Source of the DNA: CAVZTA01 sp963778025
Lineage (GTDB): Bacteria > Chloroflexota > Limnocylindria > Limnocylindrales > CSP1-4
Reading direction: 5' to 3'
DNA: 64,000 bases
Assembly (NCBI GenBank): GCA_963778025.1
Contig: CAVZTA010000003.1
Coordinates: forward strand, 372,001 to 436,000
Both the position numbers and the translations under genes were made by a program. Of the stretch, positions 8,632 through 16,290 are shown piece after piece (the stretch's first letter is position 1; each line of letters starts with the position of its first letter). Below the pieces are notes generated by a model, which was given only the letters and a program-made list of their open reading frames with translations, was not told where the DNA came from and ran no database searches.

Positions 8632-8688
8632 TACGCTCGGGCCGGCAGCCGCCCGCCTGATCCGTGAAGACGCCAGGAGATCGCCCGG

Positions 8689-8976
8689 ATGACCTACGTG
8701 ATCGCCGAGCCGTGCATCGACGTCCTCGACATCTCGTGCGTGTCCGTCTGTCCCGTCGACTGCATCCACTACGAGGAAGGTGTCGACCGGAAGCTGTTCA
8801 TCGATCCGAACGAGTGCATCGACTGCGGGGCGTGCGAGCCGGAGTGCCCGGTGAACGCGATCTTCCCCGAGGAGAGCCTCCCAGTGGAATGGGCGCAGTA
8901 CACGCCGATCGACGCGACGTGGTACACGGATCGGCAGGCCGCGCGGGCCGAGGTCGACGCGCTCAAGCCCGCCTGA
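8689..8976 (+). CDS. fdxA: Seven-iron ferredoxin (FdxA type)
   Basis: Small soluble electron carrier with one [3Fe-4S] and one [4Fe-4S] cluster. The 95-residue product shows Cys9, Cys17, Cys21 and Cys25 in the spacing C-x7-C-x3-C-x3-C, and the second motif CIDCGACEPECPV. The C-terminal extension after residue 60 is typical of the FdxA group. A likely partner is the KorAB oxidoreductase encoded at 35.9-38.9 kb; that pairing is inferred. It begins 57 nt after the cupredoxin gene on the same strand. Confidence 0.93.
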   Translation: MTYVIAEPCIDVLDISCVSVCPVDCIHYEEGVDRKLFIDPNECIDCGACEPECPVNAIFPEESLPVEWAQYTPIDATWYTDRQAARAEVDALKPA

Positions 8977-9032
8977 CGCGGACGCTTCACCGATCCGCGC
9001 GCAGCTCGTCGCCCTCGCGGCGTCTGACGACC

Positions 9033-9959
9033 GTGCGCATCGCCTCGCTCCTCCCGTCCGCCACGGAGATCGTCTGCGCCCTCGGCCTGGGCGACGAGCT
9101 GGTCGGCGTGACGCACGAGTGCGACTGGCCACCGGAGGCCGCGTCCAAGCCCGTGCTCACCCGCAGCGTCCACGACCTCGCCAGCCGCACCCCGGGTGAC
9201 ATCCACCGGCTGGTCGAGGGCACGATCCACGGCGGCTCGTCGCTCTACGAGCTGGATGAGGCAGCGCTCGCCGACGTCCGACCGGACCTCATCCTGACCC
9301 AGGAGCTGTGCCGCGTCTGCGCCGTGAGCTACCACGAGGTCAACGCCGTCGCCCGAGCCATCGACGCGGACATCACCGTGGTCTCGCTGGAGCCCAGCTC
9401 GATCGAAGGGATCCTCGAGACGATCACCACGGTCGGCGCGATGACCGAGGCCGAGGACGAGGCCATCGAGGTCGTCGAAGAGCTTCGGGAGCGTCTCGCC
9501 GCGGTCACCCAGCGCGTGCTCGACCGCCGGGACGGCGGTCACCGCGGCCCGCGCGTCGTCGCCGTGGAGTGGCTGGACCCGCCGTTCGCGAGTGGCCACT
9601 GGGTCCCCGAGCAGGTGCGACGGGCGGGCGGCTGGGAGCTCCTGGGCCGCGAGGGTGAGCGAAGCGTCGAGACGACGTGGGACGCGATCGCGGAGGTCGA
9701 TCCCGACCGGCTCGTGCTGATGCCGTGCGGCTATCACCTCGAGGACGGCCTCGCGGCCTGGCGCGCCACGGCGCGGCCGACCGGCTGGGATGCGCTCACC
9801 GCCGTTCGCACGGGCGACGTGCGCCTCGTCGACGGCAGCGCCTACTTCAGCCGGCCCGGACCGCGGGTCGTGGACGGCGTCGAGCTCCTGGCCGAGCTGT
9901 TCGACCCCGAAGGCTTCCCGGGGCTCGCGCCCGACGATGCCTGGCTCGCCGTCGACTGA
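9033..9959 (+). CDS. Cobalamin-type (BtuF-like) substrate-binding-fold protein
   Basis: Member of the periplasmic-binding-fold family used for corrinoid or siderophore capture. The start at GTG 9033 gives RIASLLPSATEIVCALGLG, the family N-terminus, with no signal peptide. The product of 308 residues therefore seems cytoplasmic, as in the stand-alone cobalamin-binding group that lacks an ABC partner. Further family segments are LILTQELCRVCAVSY and AYFSRPGPRVVDGVELLAEL. No permease or ATPase gene is adjacent. Exact ligand unknown. The frame is open further upstream through the ferredoxin gene, but the conserved start argues against using it. Confidence 0.8.
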   Translation: MRIASLLPSATEIVCALGLGDELVGVTHECDWPPEAASKPVLTRSVHDLASRTPGDIHRLVEGTIHGGSSLYELDEAALADVRPDLILTQELCRVCAVSYHEVNAVARAIDADITVVSLEPSSIEGILETITTVGAMTEAEDEAIEVVEELRERLAAVTQRVLDRRDGGHRGPRVVAVEWLDPPFASGHWVPEQVRRAGGWELLGREGERSVETTWDAIAEVDPDRLVLMPCGYHLEDGLAAWRATARPTGWDALTAVRTGDVRLVDGSAYFSRPGPRVVDGVELLAELFDPEGFPGLAPDDAWLAVD

Positions 9960-9993
9960 CGGACGACCCGGTCGACCGTCCGCGAACCGTCGG

Positions 9994-9999
9994 TACCAT
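9994..9999 (+). promoter_or_regulatory. Putative -10 box TACCAT of the methyltransferase gene
   Basis: TACCAT ends 9 nt upstream of ATG 10009. It matches the TANNNT pattern near other starts and would give a nearly leaderless transcript. Confidence 0.35.
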
Positions 10000-10008
10000 C
10001 CCGTCCCG

Positions 10009-10936
10009 ATGCCCTTCCGCACGACGTTCGACTGCCTCTGGTGCGGCACCGCGTGGTCGACCCGCGGTCCCGATGATCTCGAGGGCTGGGCGCAGCTCTG
10101 TCCCGACTGCCTGGGCAAGGCGGGGACGAATCCGTTCCTCCGGAACCGGTTGCGGACGGCGATCGCGGAGCGGGGTGCCGGGAGCGGCATCGCCACCGCG
10201 GTCGCGCCCGCTCCGCCAGCAGGCCTGCCGATCGCGCCACCGCCGCGCGCGGCAGCCCCGGACACCGATCCGATGGTCGCCTATTACGAGGCCCGCGCCC
10301 CGGAATACGACGACTGGTATCAGCGCCGAGGGCGCTACGCGCGCGGGCCGATCCACGACACCGCGTGGCACGCGGAGCTCGATGCCGCCGGGCGCTGGCT
10401 GGACGCGCTGCCCATCGCGCGGCCGGATCGTCGAGCTCGCCGCGGGCACCGGCTGGTGGTCGCCGCTCCTCGCCAGCAAGGGCGAGCTCACGCTGTACGA
10501 CGCGGCGCCCGCGACGCTCGATCTCGCGCGCGAGCGCCTGGTCGCGCATCGACTGCGGGCGCATCTCCATGTGCGCGACGCCTGGGCGGAGCCCGAGGGC
10601 GATCCCGCGGACGCGGTGTTCACCGGCTTCTGGGTGTCGCACGTCGAGCGAGAGCGGCTGGCGGGATTCCTGGGACTGGTGACGCGGTGGCTGAAGCCGG
10701 GTGGCCGGTACGCGCTCATCGACTCGCTGCCCGACGCGGCGAGTGGGGCCGCGGACCACCCGGCGCCCGTCGACGACCGGAGCGTCCGTCGCCTGGACGA
10801 CGGACGCGAGTTCGAGATCGTCAAGGTCTACTACCGGCCCGAGGAGCTCGCGATGGCGCTCGAGGCGGCGGGATTCCGCGACGTCGAGGTCACGACCACG
10901 GGGCGGTTCTTCGTGCTCGCGACGGCGGTCCGCTGA
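10009..10936 (+). pseudogene. SAM-dependent methyltransferase with N-terminal zinc ribbon, frameshifted
   Basis: Class I methyltransferase of unknown target. From ATG 10009 the frame starts with a CxxC pair (FDCLWCG and LCPDCLGKAG), likely a small zinc ribbon, then a proline-rich linker and YYEARAPEYDDWYQRRGRY, a family start. Near 10411-10421 the frame changes by one extra base. The next frame carries SAM motif I IVELAAGTGWWSP, then LTLYDAAPATLDLARERL and TRWLKPGGRYALIDSL, ending at 10936. Joined, it gives about 308 residues. Both halves fit one continuous protein, so a sequence error is as likely as a real mutation. Confidence 0.75.
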
Positions 10937-10999
10937 CCTCGATCCGCGGAGCGGCGCGGCGGGCGGGACGGACCCCCCGGCCGAACGGGGACCCGATGC

Positions 11000-11005
11000 T
11001 ATGGT
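11000..11005 (+). promoter_or_regulatory. Putative leaderless promoter -10 box (TATGGT) of proC
   Basis: TATGGT, preceded by TGC to give an extended -10 (TGNTATGGT), ends exactly 6 nt before ATG 11012. Transcription would start at or next to the start codon. Confidence 0.55.
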
Positions 11006-11011
11006 GGCGCC

Positions 11012-11902
11012 ATGTCCCCGCTCGCCCAGCGGACCATCGCCACCGTCGGCACCGGCATGATGGCCGAGGCGATGATCGGTGGGCTGCTCAAGGGCCGGCT
11101 GGTCGAAGCCTCCCAGGTCGTCGCGAGCCATCCCCGGGCCGAACGCCGCGACCACCTCAGCAGCGAGTACGGCATCCGCGTGGTCCCGTCCAATGTCGAC
11201 GCGCTGGGCGACGCAGACGTCGTGCTGCTCGCGGTCAAGCCCCAGATGCTGGGCAAGGTCGGGCGGGAGATCGCCCCGCATCTCCGACGCGGTCAGCTCG
11301 TGCTGAGCGTCCTCGCCGGCGCGACGACGACAGCGGTCACGTCCATCCTCCAGCACGACCAGGTCGTCCGGGCGATGCCGAACACCCCCGCCAGCATCGG
11401 CGCGGGCATGACCGTGTGGTACGCGACGCCTGAGACGACCGCCGAGCAGCGCGGCTGGGCGGCGTCGATCCTCGGCACGCTCGGGGCGGAGATCGAGGTC
11501 GACGACGAGAAGATGGTCGCGATGGCGACCGCGGTGTCGGGCACCGGGCCGACGTACGTGTTCCTCGTCATGGAGGCGCTCATCGACGCCGCGGTCCACC
11601 TCGGCTTCCCGCGCCACATCGCACACGACCTCGTCGTGGAGACCCTGGAGGGGTCGACCCGGTACGCCCGTCATACCGGCGATCACCCGGCGGTGCTGCG
11701 GAACGCGGTGACGTCGCCCGGCGGGACGAGCGCCGCGGCACTCCACGAGCTGGAGTCGGGCCGGCTCCGCACGGTGCTCTCGGAGGCCGTCTGGGCCGCC
11801 TTCCGGCGGACGCTCGAGCTGGGCGACCAGCTGGAGGCGCAGCTCGCGCGCGACGCCGTTCGCGTCGAGACGCCGGCGCCCATCCCGGAGCGCGTCCCCT
11901 GA
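11012..11902 (+). CDS. proC: Pyrroline-5-carboxylate reductase
   Basis: Last enzyme of proline synthesis: reduces pyrroline-5-carboxylate with NAD(P)H in the cytoplasm. The 296-residue product has the Rossmann start TIATVGTGMMAEAM, the strand VVLLAVKPQML, the VRAMPNTPASIGAGMTV segment, the SGTGPTYVFLVMEAL helix and the C-terminal signature ending RNAVTSPGGTSAAALHEL. Length is normal, slightly long through a C-terminal extension. It appears to be a single-promoter gene with a leaderless start; the next gene follows closely in another frame. Confidence 0.95.
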   Translation: MSPLAQRTIATVGTGMMAEAMIGGLLKGRLVEASQVVASHPRAERRDHLSSEYGIRVVPSNVDALGDADVVLLAVKPQMLGKVGREIAPHLRRGQLVLSVLAGATTTAVTSILQHDQVVRAMPNTPASIGAGMTVWYATPETTAEQRGWAASILGTLGAEIEVDDEKMVAMATAVSGTGPTYVFLVMEALIDAAVHLGFPRHIAHDLVVETLEGSTRYARHTGDHPAVLRNAVTSPGGTSAAALHELESGRLRTVLSEAVWAAFRRTLELGDQLEAQLARDAVRVETPAPIPERVP

Positions 11903-12069
11903 CCGCCGGGCCGGCGTCACCGTCGACGCCGTCCGCGCCAGCGACGCCGTCCACGCGCGGCGGAGTCGACCTGCGGCGCGCGCCCCTGGCCATCCTGCGC
12001 GCCATCGACTTCCGCGCGGACGATCGCGATCTGTGGGCCGACGAGGCGGCGATCTTCGATCGATTCCGC

Positions 12070-13008
12070 GTGGTCACGGCGGGCCTGGACGATCCAGCCT
12101 GGGCGGAGCCCGGTGCCGCGCCTTCGGACGCCGGCGGTCCGGACTGGTCCCTGGCCGAGCACGTCGCGCACGTCGTCGACTGGCAGGAGCTCGCCGTGGA
12201 CTATGTCGCGGTCGCGCTCCGGACGGGGCGCTGGCCGGCCGACGAGGAGTACGACGGCGGCGACTTCGACCGCTTCAACGAGCGACGCCGCTCGCGCTAC
12301 GCGGAGCTCTCACCGGCGACGATCGCGCGGCGTCTGGACGCATCGCACGCGGCGCTCCTCGCGGCCGTCCGAACCCTCGACCCGCGCGTCATCCGCAGCG
12401 ACGAGGCATGGGGCTGGGTGTTCCAGGTGCTGCACGGCCATCAGCTCGACCATCTGGGCGTCCTCGAGCCCTGGGCCGACCAGCTGATCCGGCGCCAGGT
12501 CGATGCCGACCCGTTCGGAGCCGATCCCTACGTGCTCGCCGACACGGTGCGCGACACCGACGCGTACTTCGCCGCCGATGCGGCGGTCTTCGGAAGCTTC
12601 CGCGAGACGCTCGACCGCCTGCCGGCCGCGGCGTGGGCCCATGAGCTGACTCCTGGCTGGTCCGTCAAGGACCACGCCGGCCACGTCGCCGCGTGGCTCG
12701 AGGAGGGCGTCGATTGGCTCGAGGAGTGGCGGGCGACAGGACGCTGGCGCACCTACACCGAGAGCGAGGACGAGTGGAACGCGCGGGCCGTCGAACGCTG
12801 GCGCCCGTTGCCGATCGACGAGGTCAGGACGCGGCTGGAGCGCGCCCATGCCGGGGTGGTCGAGCGGTCCAGGGCGCTCCCGCCGGAGGTGCTGTGGTCG
12901 ACCGACGGCATCGGCTGGACGTACGAGGTGCTGCACGGCCACATCCGCCGGCATCTCGCGCTGCTGGGGCCGTGGGCCGCGCGCCTGGGATGGCCGCCAC
13001 CCGGATAG
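12070..13008 (+). CDS. Tandem DinB/maleylpyruvate-isomerase-fold protein
   Basis: Two copies of a four-helix DinB-superfamily domain in one chain. The first centres on WSLAEHVAHVVDWQELAVDY and ends VLHGHQLDHLGVLEPWADQL; the second centres on WSVKDHAGHVAAWLEEGVDW and ends VLHGHIRRHLALLGPWAARL. Both keep the paired histidines that bind a metal in this fold. The GTG at 12070 is the first ordinary start. The frame upstream stays open to 11899 and has coding character (LRRAPLAILRAIDFRADD), so the true start may be a non-standard codon close to the proC stop. Activity unknown; the fold includes thiol-dependent isomerases and transferases. Confidence 0.75.
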   Translation: MVTAGLDDPAWAEPGAAPSDAGGPDWSLAEHVAHVVDWQELAVDYVAVALRTGRWPADEEYDGGDFDRFNERRRSRYAELSPATIARRLDASHAALLAAVRTLDPRVIRSDEAWGWVFQVLHGHQLDHLGVLEPWADQLIRRQVDADPFGADPYVLADTVRDTDAYFAADAAVFGSFRETLDRLPAAAWAHELTPGWSVKDHAGHVAAWLEEGVDWLEEWRATGRWRTYTESEDEWNARAVERWRPLPIDEVRTRLERAHAGVVERSRALPPEVLWSTDGIGWTYEVLHGHIRRHLALLGPWAARLGWPPPG

Positions 13009-13011
13009 CGA

Positions 13012-13524
13012 TCAGCCCGGCCCGAGCAGCTCCCGGAGCTGGGTGTCGTGCTCCTCGAGGTGGCTGACGACGAAGCGCTCGGCGAGGGCAGGCGCGGTCA
13101 TGTCACCCAACCGTGGATGGATCCCTGCGCGGGGCGCGTCGTCCGACCGCTCGGCCGCAGCCTCCGCGAAGCGATCCTGCCACCGCCCGATGCCCGAATC
13201 GATCCGCGCGAACAGCTCACGCAACGGGAGCGTGCGGTCGCGCTCCAGGACGCCGGTCCGCAGGGTGTCCGTGGCGACCCGGCCGAAGGGTACGGGCGTG
13301 GCGCCGTCGCCAGCCTGGACCCGCTCGTACTCGCCGAGCCAGTAGGGCAGCATCTCCTGGACATGGGCGAGCACCTCACGCACGCCCCAGCTCGCCTCGG
13401 GCTCGGTGCCGAAGGCCGTCGCCAACGGCCACGGGTCGGTCGCCTCGCGGGCCTCGATCCGCGGTCGGAGCGCCCGGTACGCCTCACGGGTCGCGGTCAG
13501 CCGGGCGGCGAGATCATCGGCCAT
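13012..13524 (-). CDS. DinB-family protein
   Basis: Single-domain DinB-superfamily protein of 170 residues. WGVREVLAHVQEMLPYWLGE holds the first conserved His and VVSHLEEHDTQLREL the final HxxxH pair, the metal triad of the fold. The start is ATG 13524. It converges on the tandem-DinB gene with 3 bases between stops and is divergent from hppD. Function is not known; a thiol-dependent transferase or isomerase is possible by family. Confidence 0.75.
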   Translation of the reverse strand: MADDLAARLTATREAYRALRPRIEAREATDPWPLATAFGTEPEASWGVREVLAHVQEMLPYWLGEYERVQAGDGATPVPFGRVATDTLRTGVLERDRTLPLRELFARIDSGIGRWQDRFAEAAAERSDDAPRAGIHPRLGDMTAPALAERFVVSHLEEHDTQLRELLGPG

Positions 13525-13653
13525 GGGTCGTCCCCTTCAGGTGCGGTCGGCGGTCGGCGGTCGGCAGTGGGTGCCGAGTGTGGCACGCGCGCGCCACGCG
13601 GGCCGGGGCCATGCTCCTTGACCCGTCGGTCGGGCAGGGTCATGCTCGCCCCA

Positions 13654-13731
13654 ATGACCACCGGCGCGGACCGCATGCCCGCCGCCGTCGAGCCGCGCCC
13701 GCGGGCGCCTGCATCGGAGCCGCTCCCATGA
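13654..13731 (+). CDS. Possible leader ORF overlapping hppD start
   Basis: A 25-codon frame from ATG 13654 reads MTTGADRMPAAVEPRPRAP and ends at a TGA that overlaps the hppD ATG (ATGA). A TTGACC hexamer lies about 37 bases upstream. It has no Tyr or Phe codons, so it is not an amino-acid attenuator for tyrosine. It might couple translation into hppD, which has no clear ribosome site of its own. Confidence 0.3.
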   Translation: MTTGADRMPAAVEPRPRAPASEPLP

Positions 13732-14924
13732 CCGAGACCGCCGCGCGTCCCGCCACGGGCGCGAGGACCGGCACGCCCGCCGCGAACCAGTCGGGCGCGC
13801 ACATCAACAAGGACGCCTTCGCCGAGGCCAAGGACTTCCTGCCGCTCAACGGCATCGACTACGTCGAGTTCTGGGTGGGCAACGCCCGCCAGGCATCGGC
13901 CTACTTCCGGGCGCTGTGGGGCTTCACGCCGGTCGCGTTCGCGGGCCTGGAGACCGGGATCCGCGATCGCGCCAGCTATGTGATGCAGCAGCACGACATC
14001 CGGATCGTCTTGACGGCGCCACTCACCCCGGATGGCGAGATCGCCGAGCACGTCCGCGAGCACGGTGACGGTGTCCACGACATCGCGTTCGCCGTGGACG
14101 ACGTCCGCGCATCCTGGCGCGAGACGACCAGCCGCGGCGCCCGCTCGGCGCTGGAGTACGCCGAGGCCGGCAGCGATGAGGACGGCGTCCTCCGCCGCAG
14201 CGCCGTCCATACCTACGGCGAGGTCATCCACTCGTTCATCGACCGCCGCGACTATCACGGCGTGTTCGCGCCGGGCTATCGCAAGGTGAAGAAGCCCGCC
14301 GCGGCCGCCCAGGGGCTCAGCCTCCTCGAGATCGACCACTGCGTCGGCAACGTCGGGCTCGGGCAGATGAACGAGTTCGTCGACTACTACCGCGACGTGT
14401 TCGGCTTCGCACAGCTCATCCACTACGACGACAAGGTCATCCACACCGAGTACAGCGCGCTGATGTCGAAGGTCATGACCAACGGCAACGGCCGCGTGAA
14501 GTTCCCCATCAACGAACCCGCGACCGGCAAGAAGAAGAGCCAGATCCAGGAGTTCCTCGACTGGTACCACGCACCGGGCGTCCAGCACGTCGCGCTGCGG
14601 ACCGAGGACATCGTGGCCACCGTCCGCCAGCTCCGCGAGAACGGCATCGAGTTCCTGGGGATGCCCCACGCCTACTACGAGTCACTCGCCGACCGTGTCG
14701 GCGATGTGGGTGTCCCGATCGACGTGCTCGAGGAACTGGGCATCGAGGCCGACCGCGACGAGGAGGGCTACCTCCTCCAGATCTTCACCCGGCCGATCCA
14801 GGACCGCCCGACGTTCTTCTTCGAGATCATCGAGCGCCACGGCTCGCGCGGCTTCGGGGTCGGCAACTTCAAGGCGCTGTTCGAGGCGATCGAGCTGGAG
14901 CAGGCTCGGCGCGGGAACCTCTAG
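13728..14924 (+). CDS. hppD: 4-Hydroxyphenylpyruvate dioxygenase
   Basis: Iron enzyme that turns 4-hydroxyphenylpyruvate into homogentisate, the committed step of tyrosine catabolism. The 398-residue protein has two VOC-type halves. The non-heme iron ligands in the C-terminal half are His204 (LLEIDHCVGNV), His287 (GVQHVALRTED) and Glu366 (FFFEIIERHG). The C-terminal helix GFGVGNFKALFEAIELEQ closes the active site. The N-terminal 25 residues are an unconserved extension. The SWIM-finger gene follows after 2 bases. hmgA and an FAH-family gene for later steps lie at 30.7 and 26.4 kb. Confidence 0.97.
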   Translation: MTETAARPATGARTGTPAANQSGAHINKDAFAEAKDFLPLNGIDYVEFWVGNARQASAYFRALWGFTPVAFAGLETGIRDRASYVMQQHDIRIVLTAPLTPDGEIAEHVREHGDGVHDIAFAVDDVRASWRETTSRGARSALEYAEAGSDEDGVLRRSAVHTYGEVIHSFIDRRDYHGVFAPGYRKVKKPAAAAQGLSLLEIDHCVGNVGLGQMNEFVDYYRDVFGFAQLIHYDDKVIHTEYSALMSKVMTNGNGRVKFPINEPATGKKKSQIQEFLDWYHAPGVQHVALRTEDIVATVRQLRENGIEFLGMPHAYYESLADRVGDVGVPIDVLEELGIEADRDEEGYLLQIFTRPIQDRPTFFFEIIERHGSRGFGVGNFKALFEAIELEQARRGNL

Positions 14925-14926
14925 CG

Positions 14927-15220
14927 ATGGCGTCAGTCGCCGACCTGGTCGAGGTCACCCTGCGCGAGCAGGCCTCGGAGTACCTCGTTCGCGCAGGCGA
15001 GGTCCTCCGCGCTGATGGCCGCGTGGAGCTGCGGGTGTTCGAGCCGCTGCGAGTGACCGGTGTCGTCCGCGATGAGGCGGAGCGCACGACCGAGTTGCGA
15101 TCGGAAGGGGGCCGGTTGGTCCTCCGGTGCGACTGCCCGAGTGGCATCGCCGGCACGCTGTGCCCTCACGCGGTGGCCACCGCGATCGAGGCATGGGAGC
15201 GCGCACCCTCGCGTCGCTGA
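14927..15220 (+). CDS. Stand-alone SWIM zinc-finger protein
   Basis: A 97-residue protein that is almost only a SWIM domain. The CxCx8CxH motif is CDCPSGIAGTLCPHA (Cys68, Cys70, Cys79, His81). The N-terminal part is a beta-rich stretch (RVTGVVRDEAERTTELRSE) as in SWIM domains that precede helicases or transposases, but no such partner is fused. The ATG lies 2 bases past the hppD stop, so it is probably co-transcribed. Likely binds nucleic acid or protein. The MscS gene on the other strand only overlaps it if that gene is read through an apparent frameshift. Confidence 0.7.
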   Translation: MASVADLVEVTLREQASEYLVRAGEVLRADGRVELRVFEPLRVTGVVRDEAERTTELRSEGGRLVLRCDCPSGIAGTLCPHAVATAIEAWERAPSRR

Positions 15221-15276
15221 GCGTCGACGGCGAGCGGCGGACGTGCCGCTCGCCGCGGCGGTTCGGGATCCGATGG

Positions 15277-16204
15277 CTAGCGACGGGGCGTCCCCGCGGC
15301 TGACTCGCTCTTCCGTGCGTCGTCGCGGAGGGATCACGGGAGGGGCCGGCACCTCGACCATCGTCATGCGCGCAGCGGTCACGATGCCCACGCCCGCAGC
15401 CGCCAGCCCGCGCAGCATCCGCTCGCGGAACACGGCCTCGGTCGCGAATCGGCTGCGCGCATCGATCTTGCCCTGGACGATGAGCCTGACGCCCCGGTCG
15501 CTGATGTCGCTGACTGCCACAAGGCGCGGCGCCTCCAGCACCGAGGCGCCGAACTGGGTGTCCGCTGCCAGCTCCTCACCCACCCGGTCGATGGCTGCAC
15601 GCGCGGCATCGATCTGCGCCGGGTCCTCGATCCCGATGTCGAAGTTGATCCGCCCCCATGAGCTCGTCCGGTTGGTGACGACCCGCATCTCGCCATTGGG
15701 CACCGTCACCAGGTCTCCGCCCGACGTCCGGAGCAGCGTCCGACGCAGGCTGAGCGCTTCCACCTCGCCGTATTCGCCGGCGACCCGCACCCAGTCGCCG
15801 ATCGCGAACTGGTTCTCGAGGATCAGGAGGAACCCGCCGACGTAGTCGCGGATCACATCGCGTGCCACGACGCCCACGATCGCGACCATCACGAGGATCA
15901 GCGCGATGACCGCGTCGAGGTCCAGAACGACAAGGACGGCGACCGCGGCGAAGCCGACGATGAGCACGCGGAACACCCAGACGATGAGCGACGTGATCGT
16001 CGTCAGCCGCTTTCGGCTCTCCACGTCGGCGGCTGTGGGCGCGTGTTCGTCCACGTGCTGCGTGGGCAGTCGGGCCATGACGACGCGCTCGACCGCGCGA
16101 CCGACGACGCGGAGCAGGATCGCGGCGACGAGGGCGATCAATGCGACCTTGAGCACCGTCAACGCGATGTCCTGGAGGAGCCCCGGGGGAAGCGTGATGT
16201 CCAT
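15277..16204 (-). CDS. Mechanosensitive channel, MscS family (C-terminal frame break)
   Basis: Small-conductance mechanosensitive channel that releases solutes on hypo-osmotic shock. From ATG 16204 the protein has three membrane segments (about 10-30, 66-85 and 90-110), the pore-helix region VMVAIVGVVARDVIRDYVGGF and the beta domain FAIGDWVRVAGEYGEVEALSLR then VTVPNGEMRVVTNRT. After VPAPPVIPPR the frame continues as Arg-rich sequence to 14933, antisense through the SWIM gene. One extra base near 15310-15325 would instead give DDARKSESAAGTPRR and a TAG at 15277. That reading matches the single-base insertions seen in other genes, so I end it there. Confidence 0.8.
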
Positions 16205-16278
16205 GGCGGAGGGTGTCGCATCGCCCGGTCGTCGTGGCAATGGGGCGAGCACGCCCGTGGTGAGACTCGGCGACCCAG

Positions 16279-16284
16279 TACCGT
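16279..16284 (+). promoter_or_regulatory. Putative leaderless promoter -10 box (TACCGT)
   Basis: TACCGT ends exactly 6 nt before ATG 16291 of the MFS-cNMP fusion gene, matching the spacing seen at proC, the CBS gene and others. Confidence 0.5.
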
Positions 16285-16290
16285 CACGGG

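Noticed and set aside
14933..16252. MscS protein extended antisense through the SWIM gene
   Set aside because: The extension is Arg-rich without family likeness, and a one-base correction gives a natural end at 15277.
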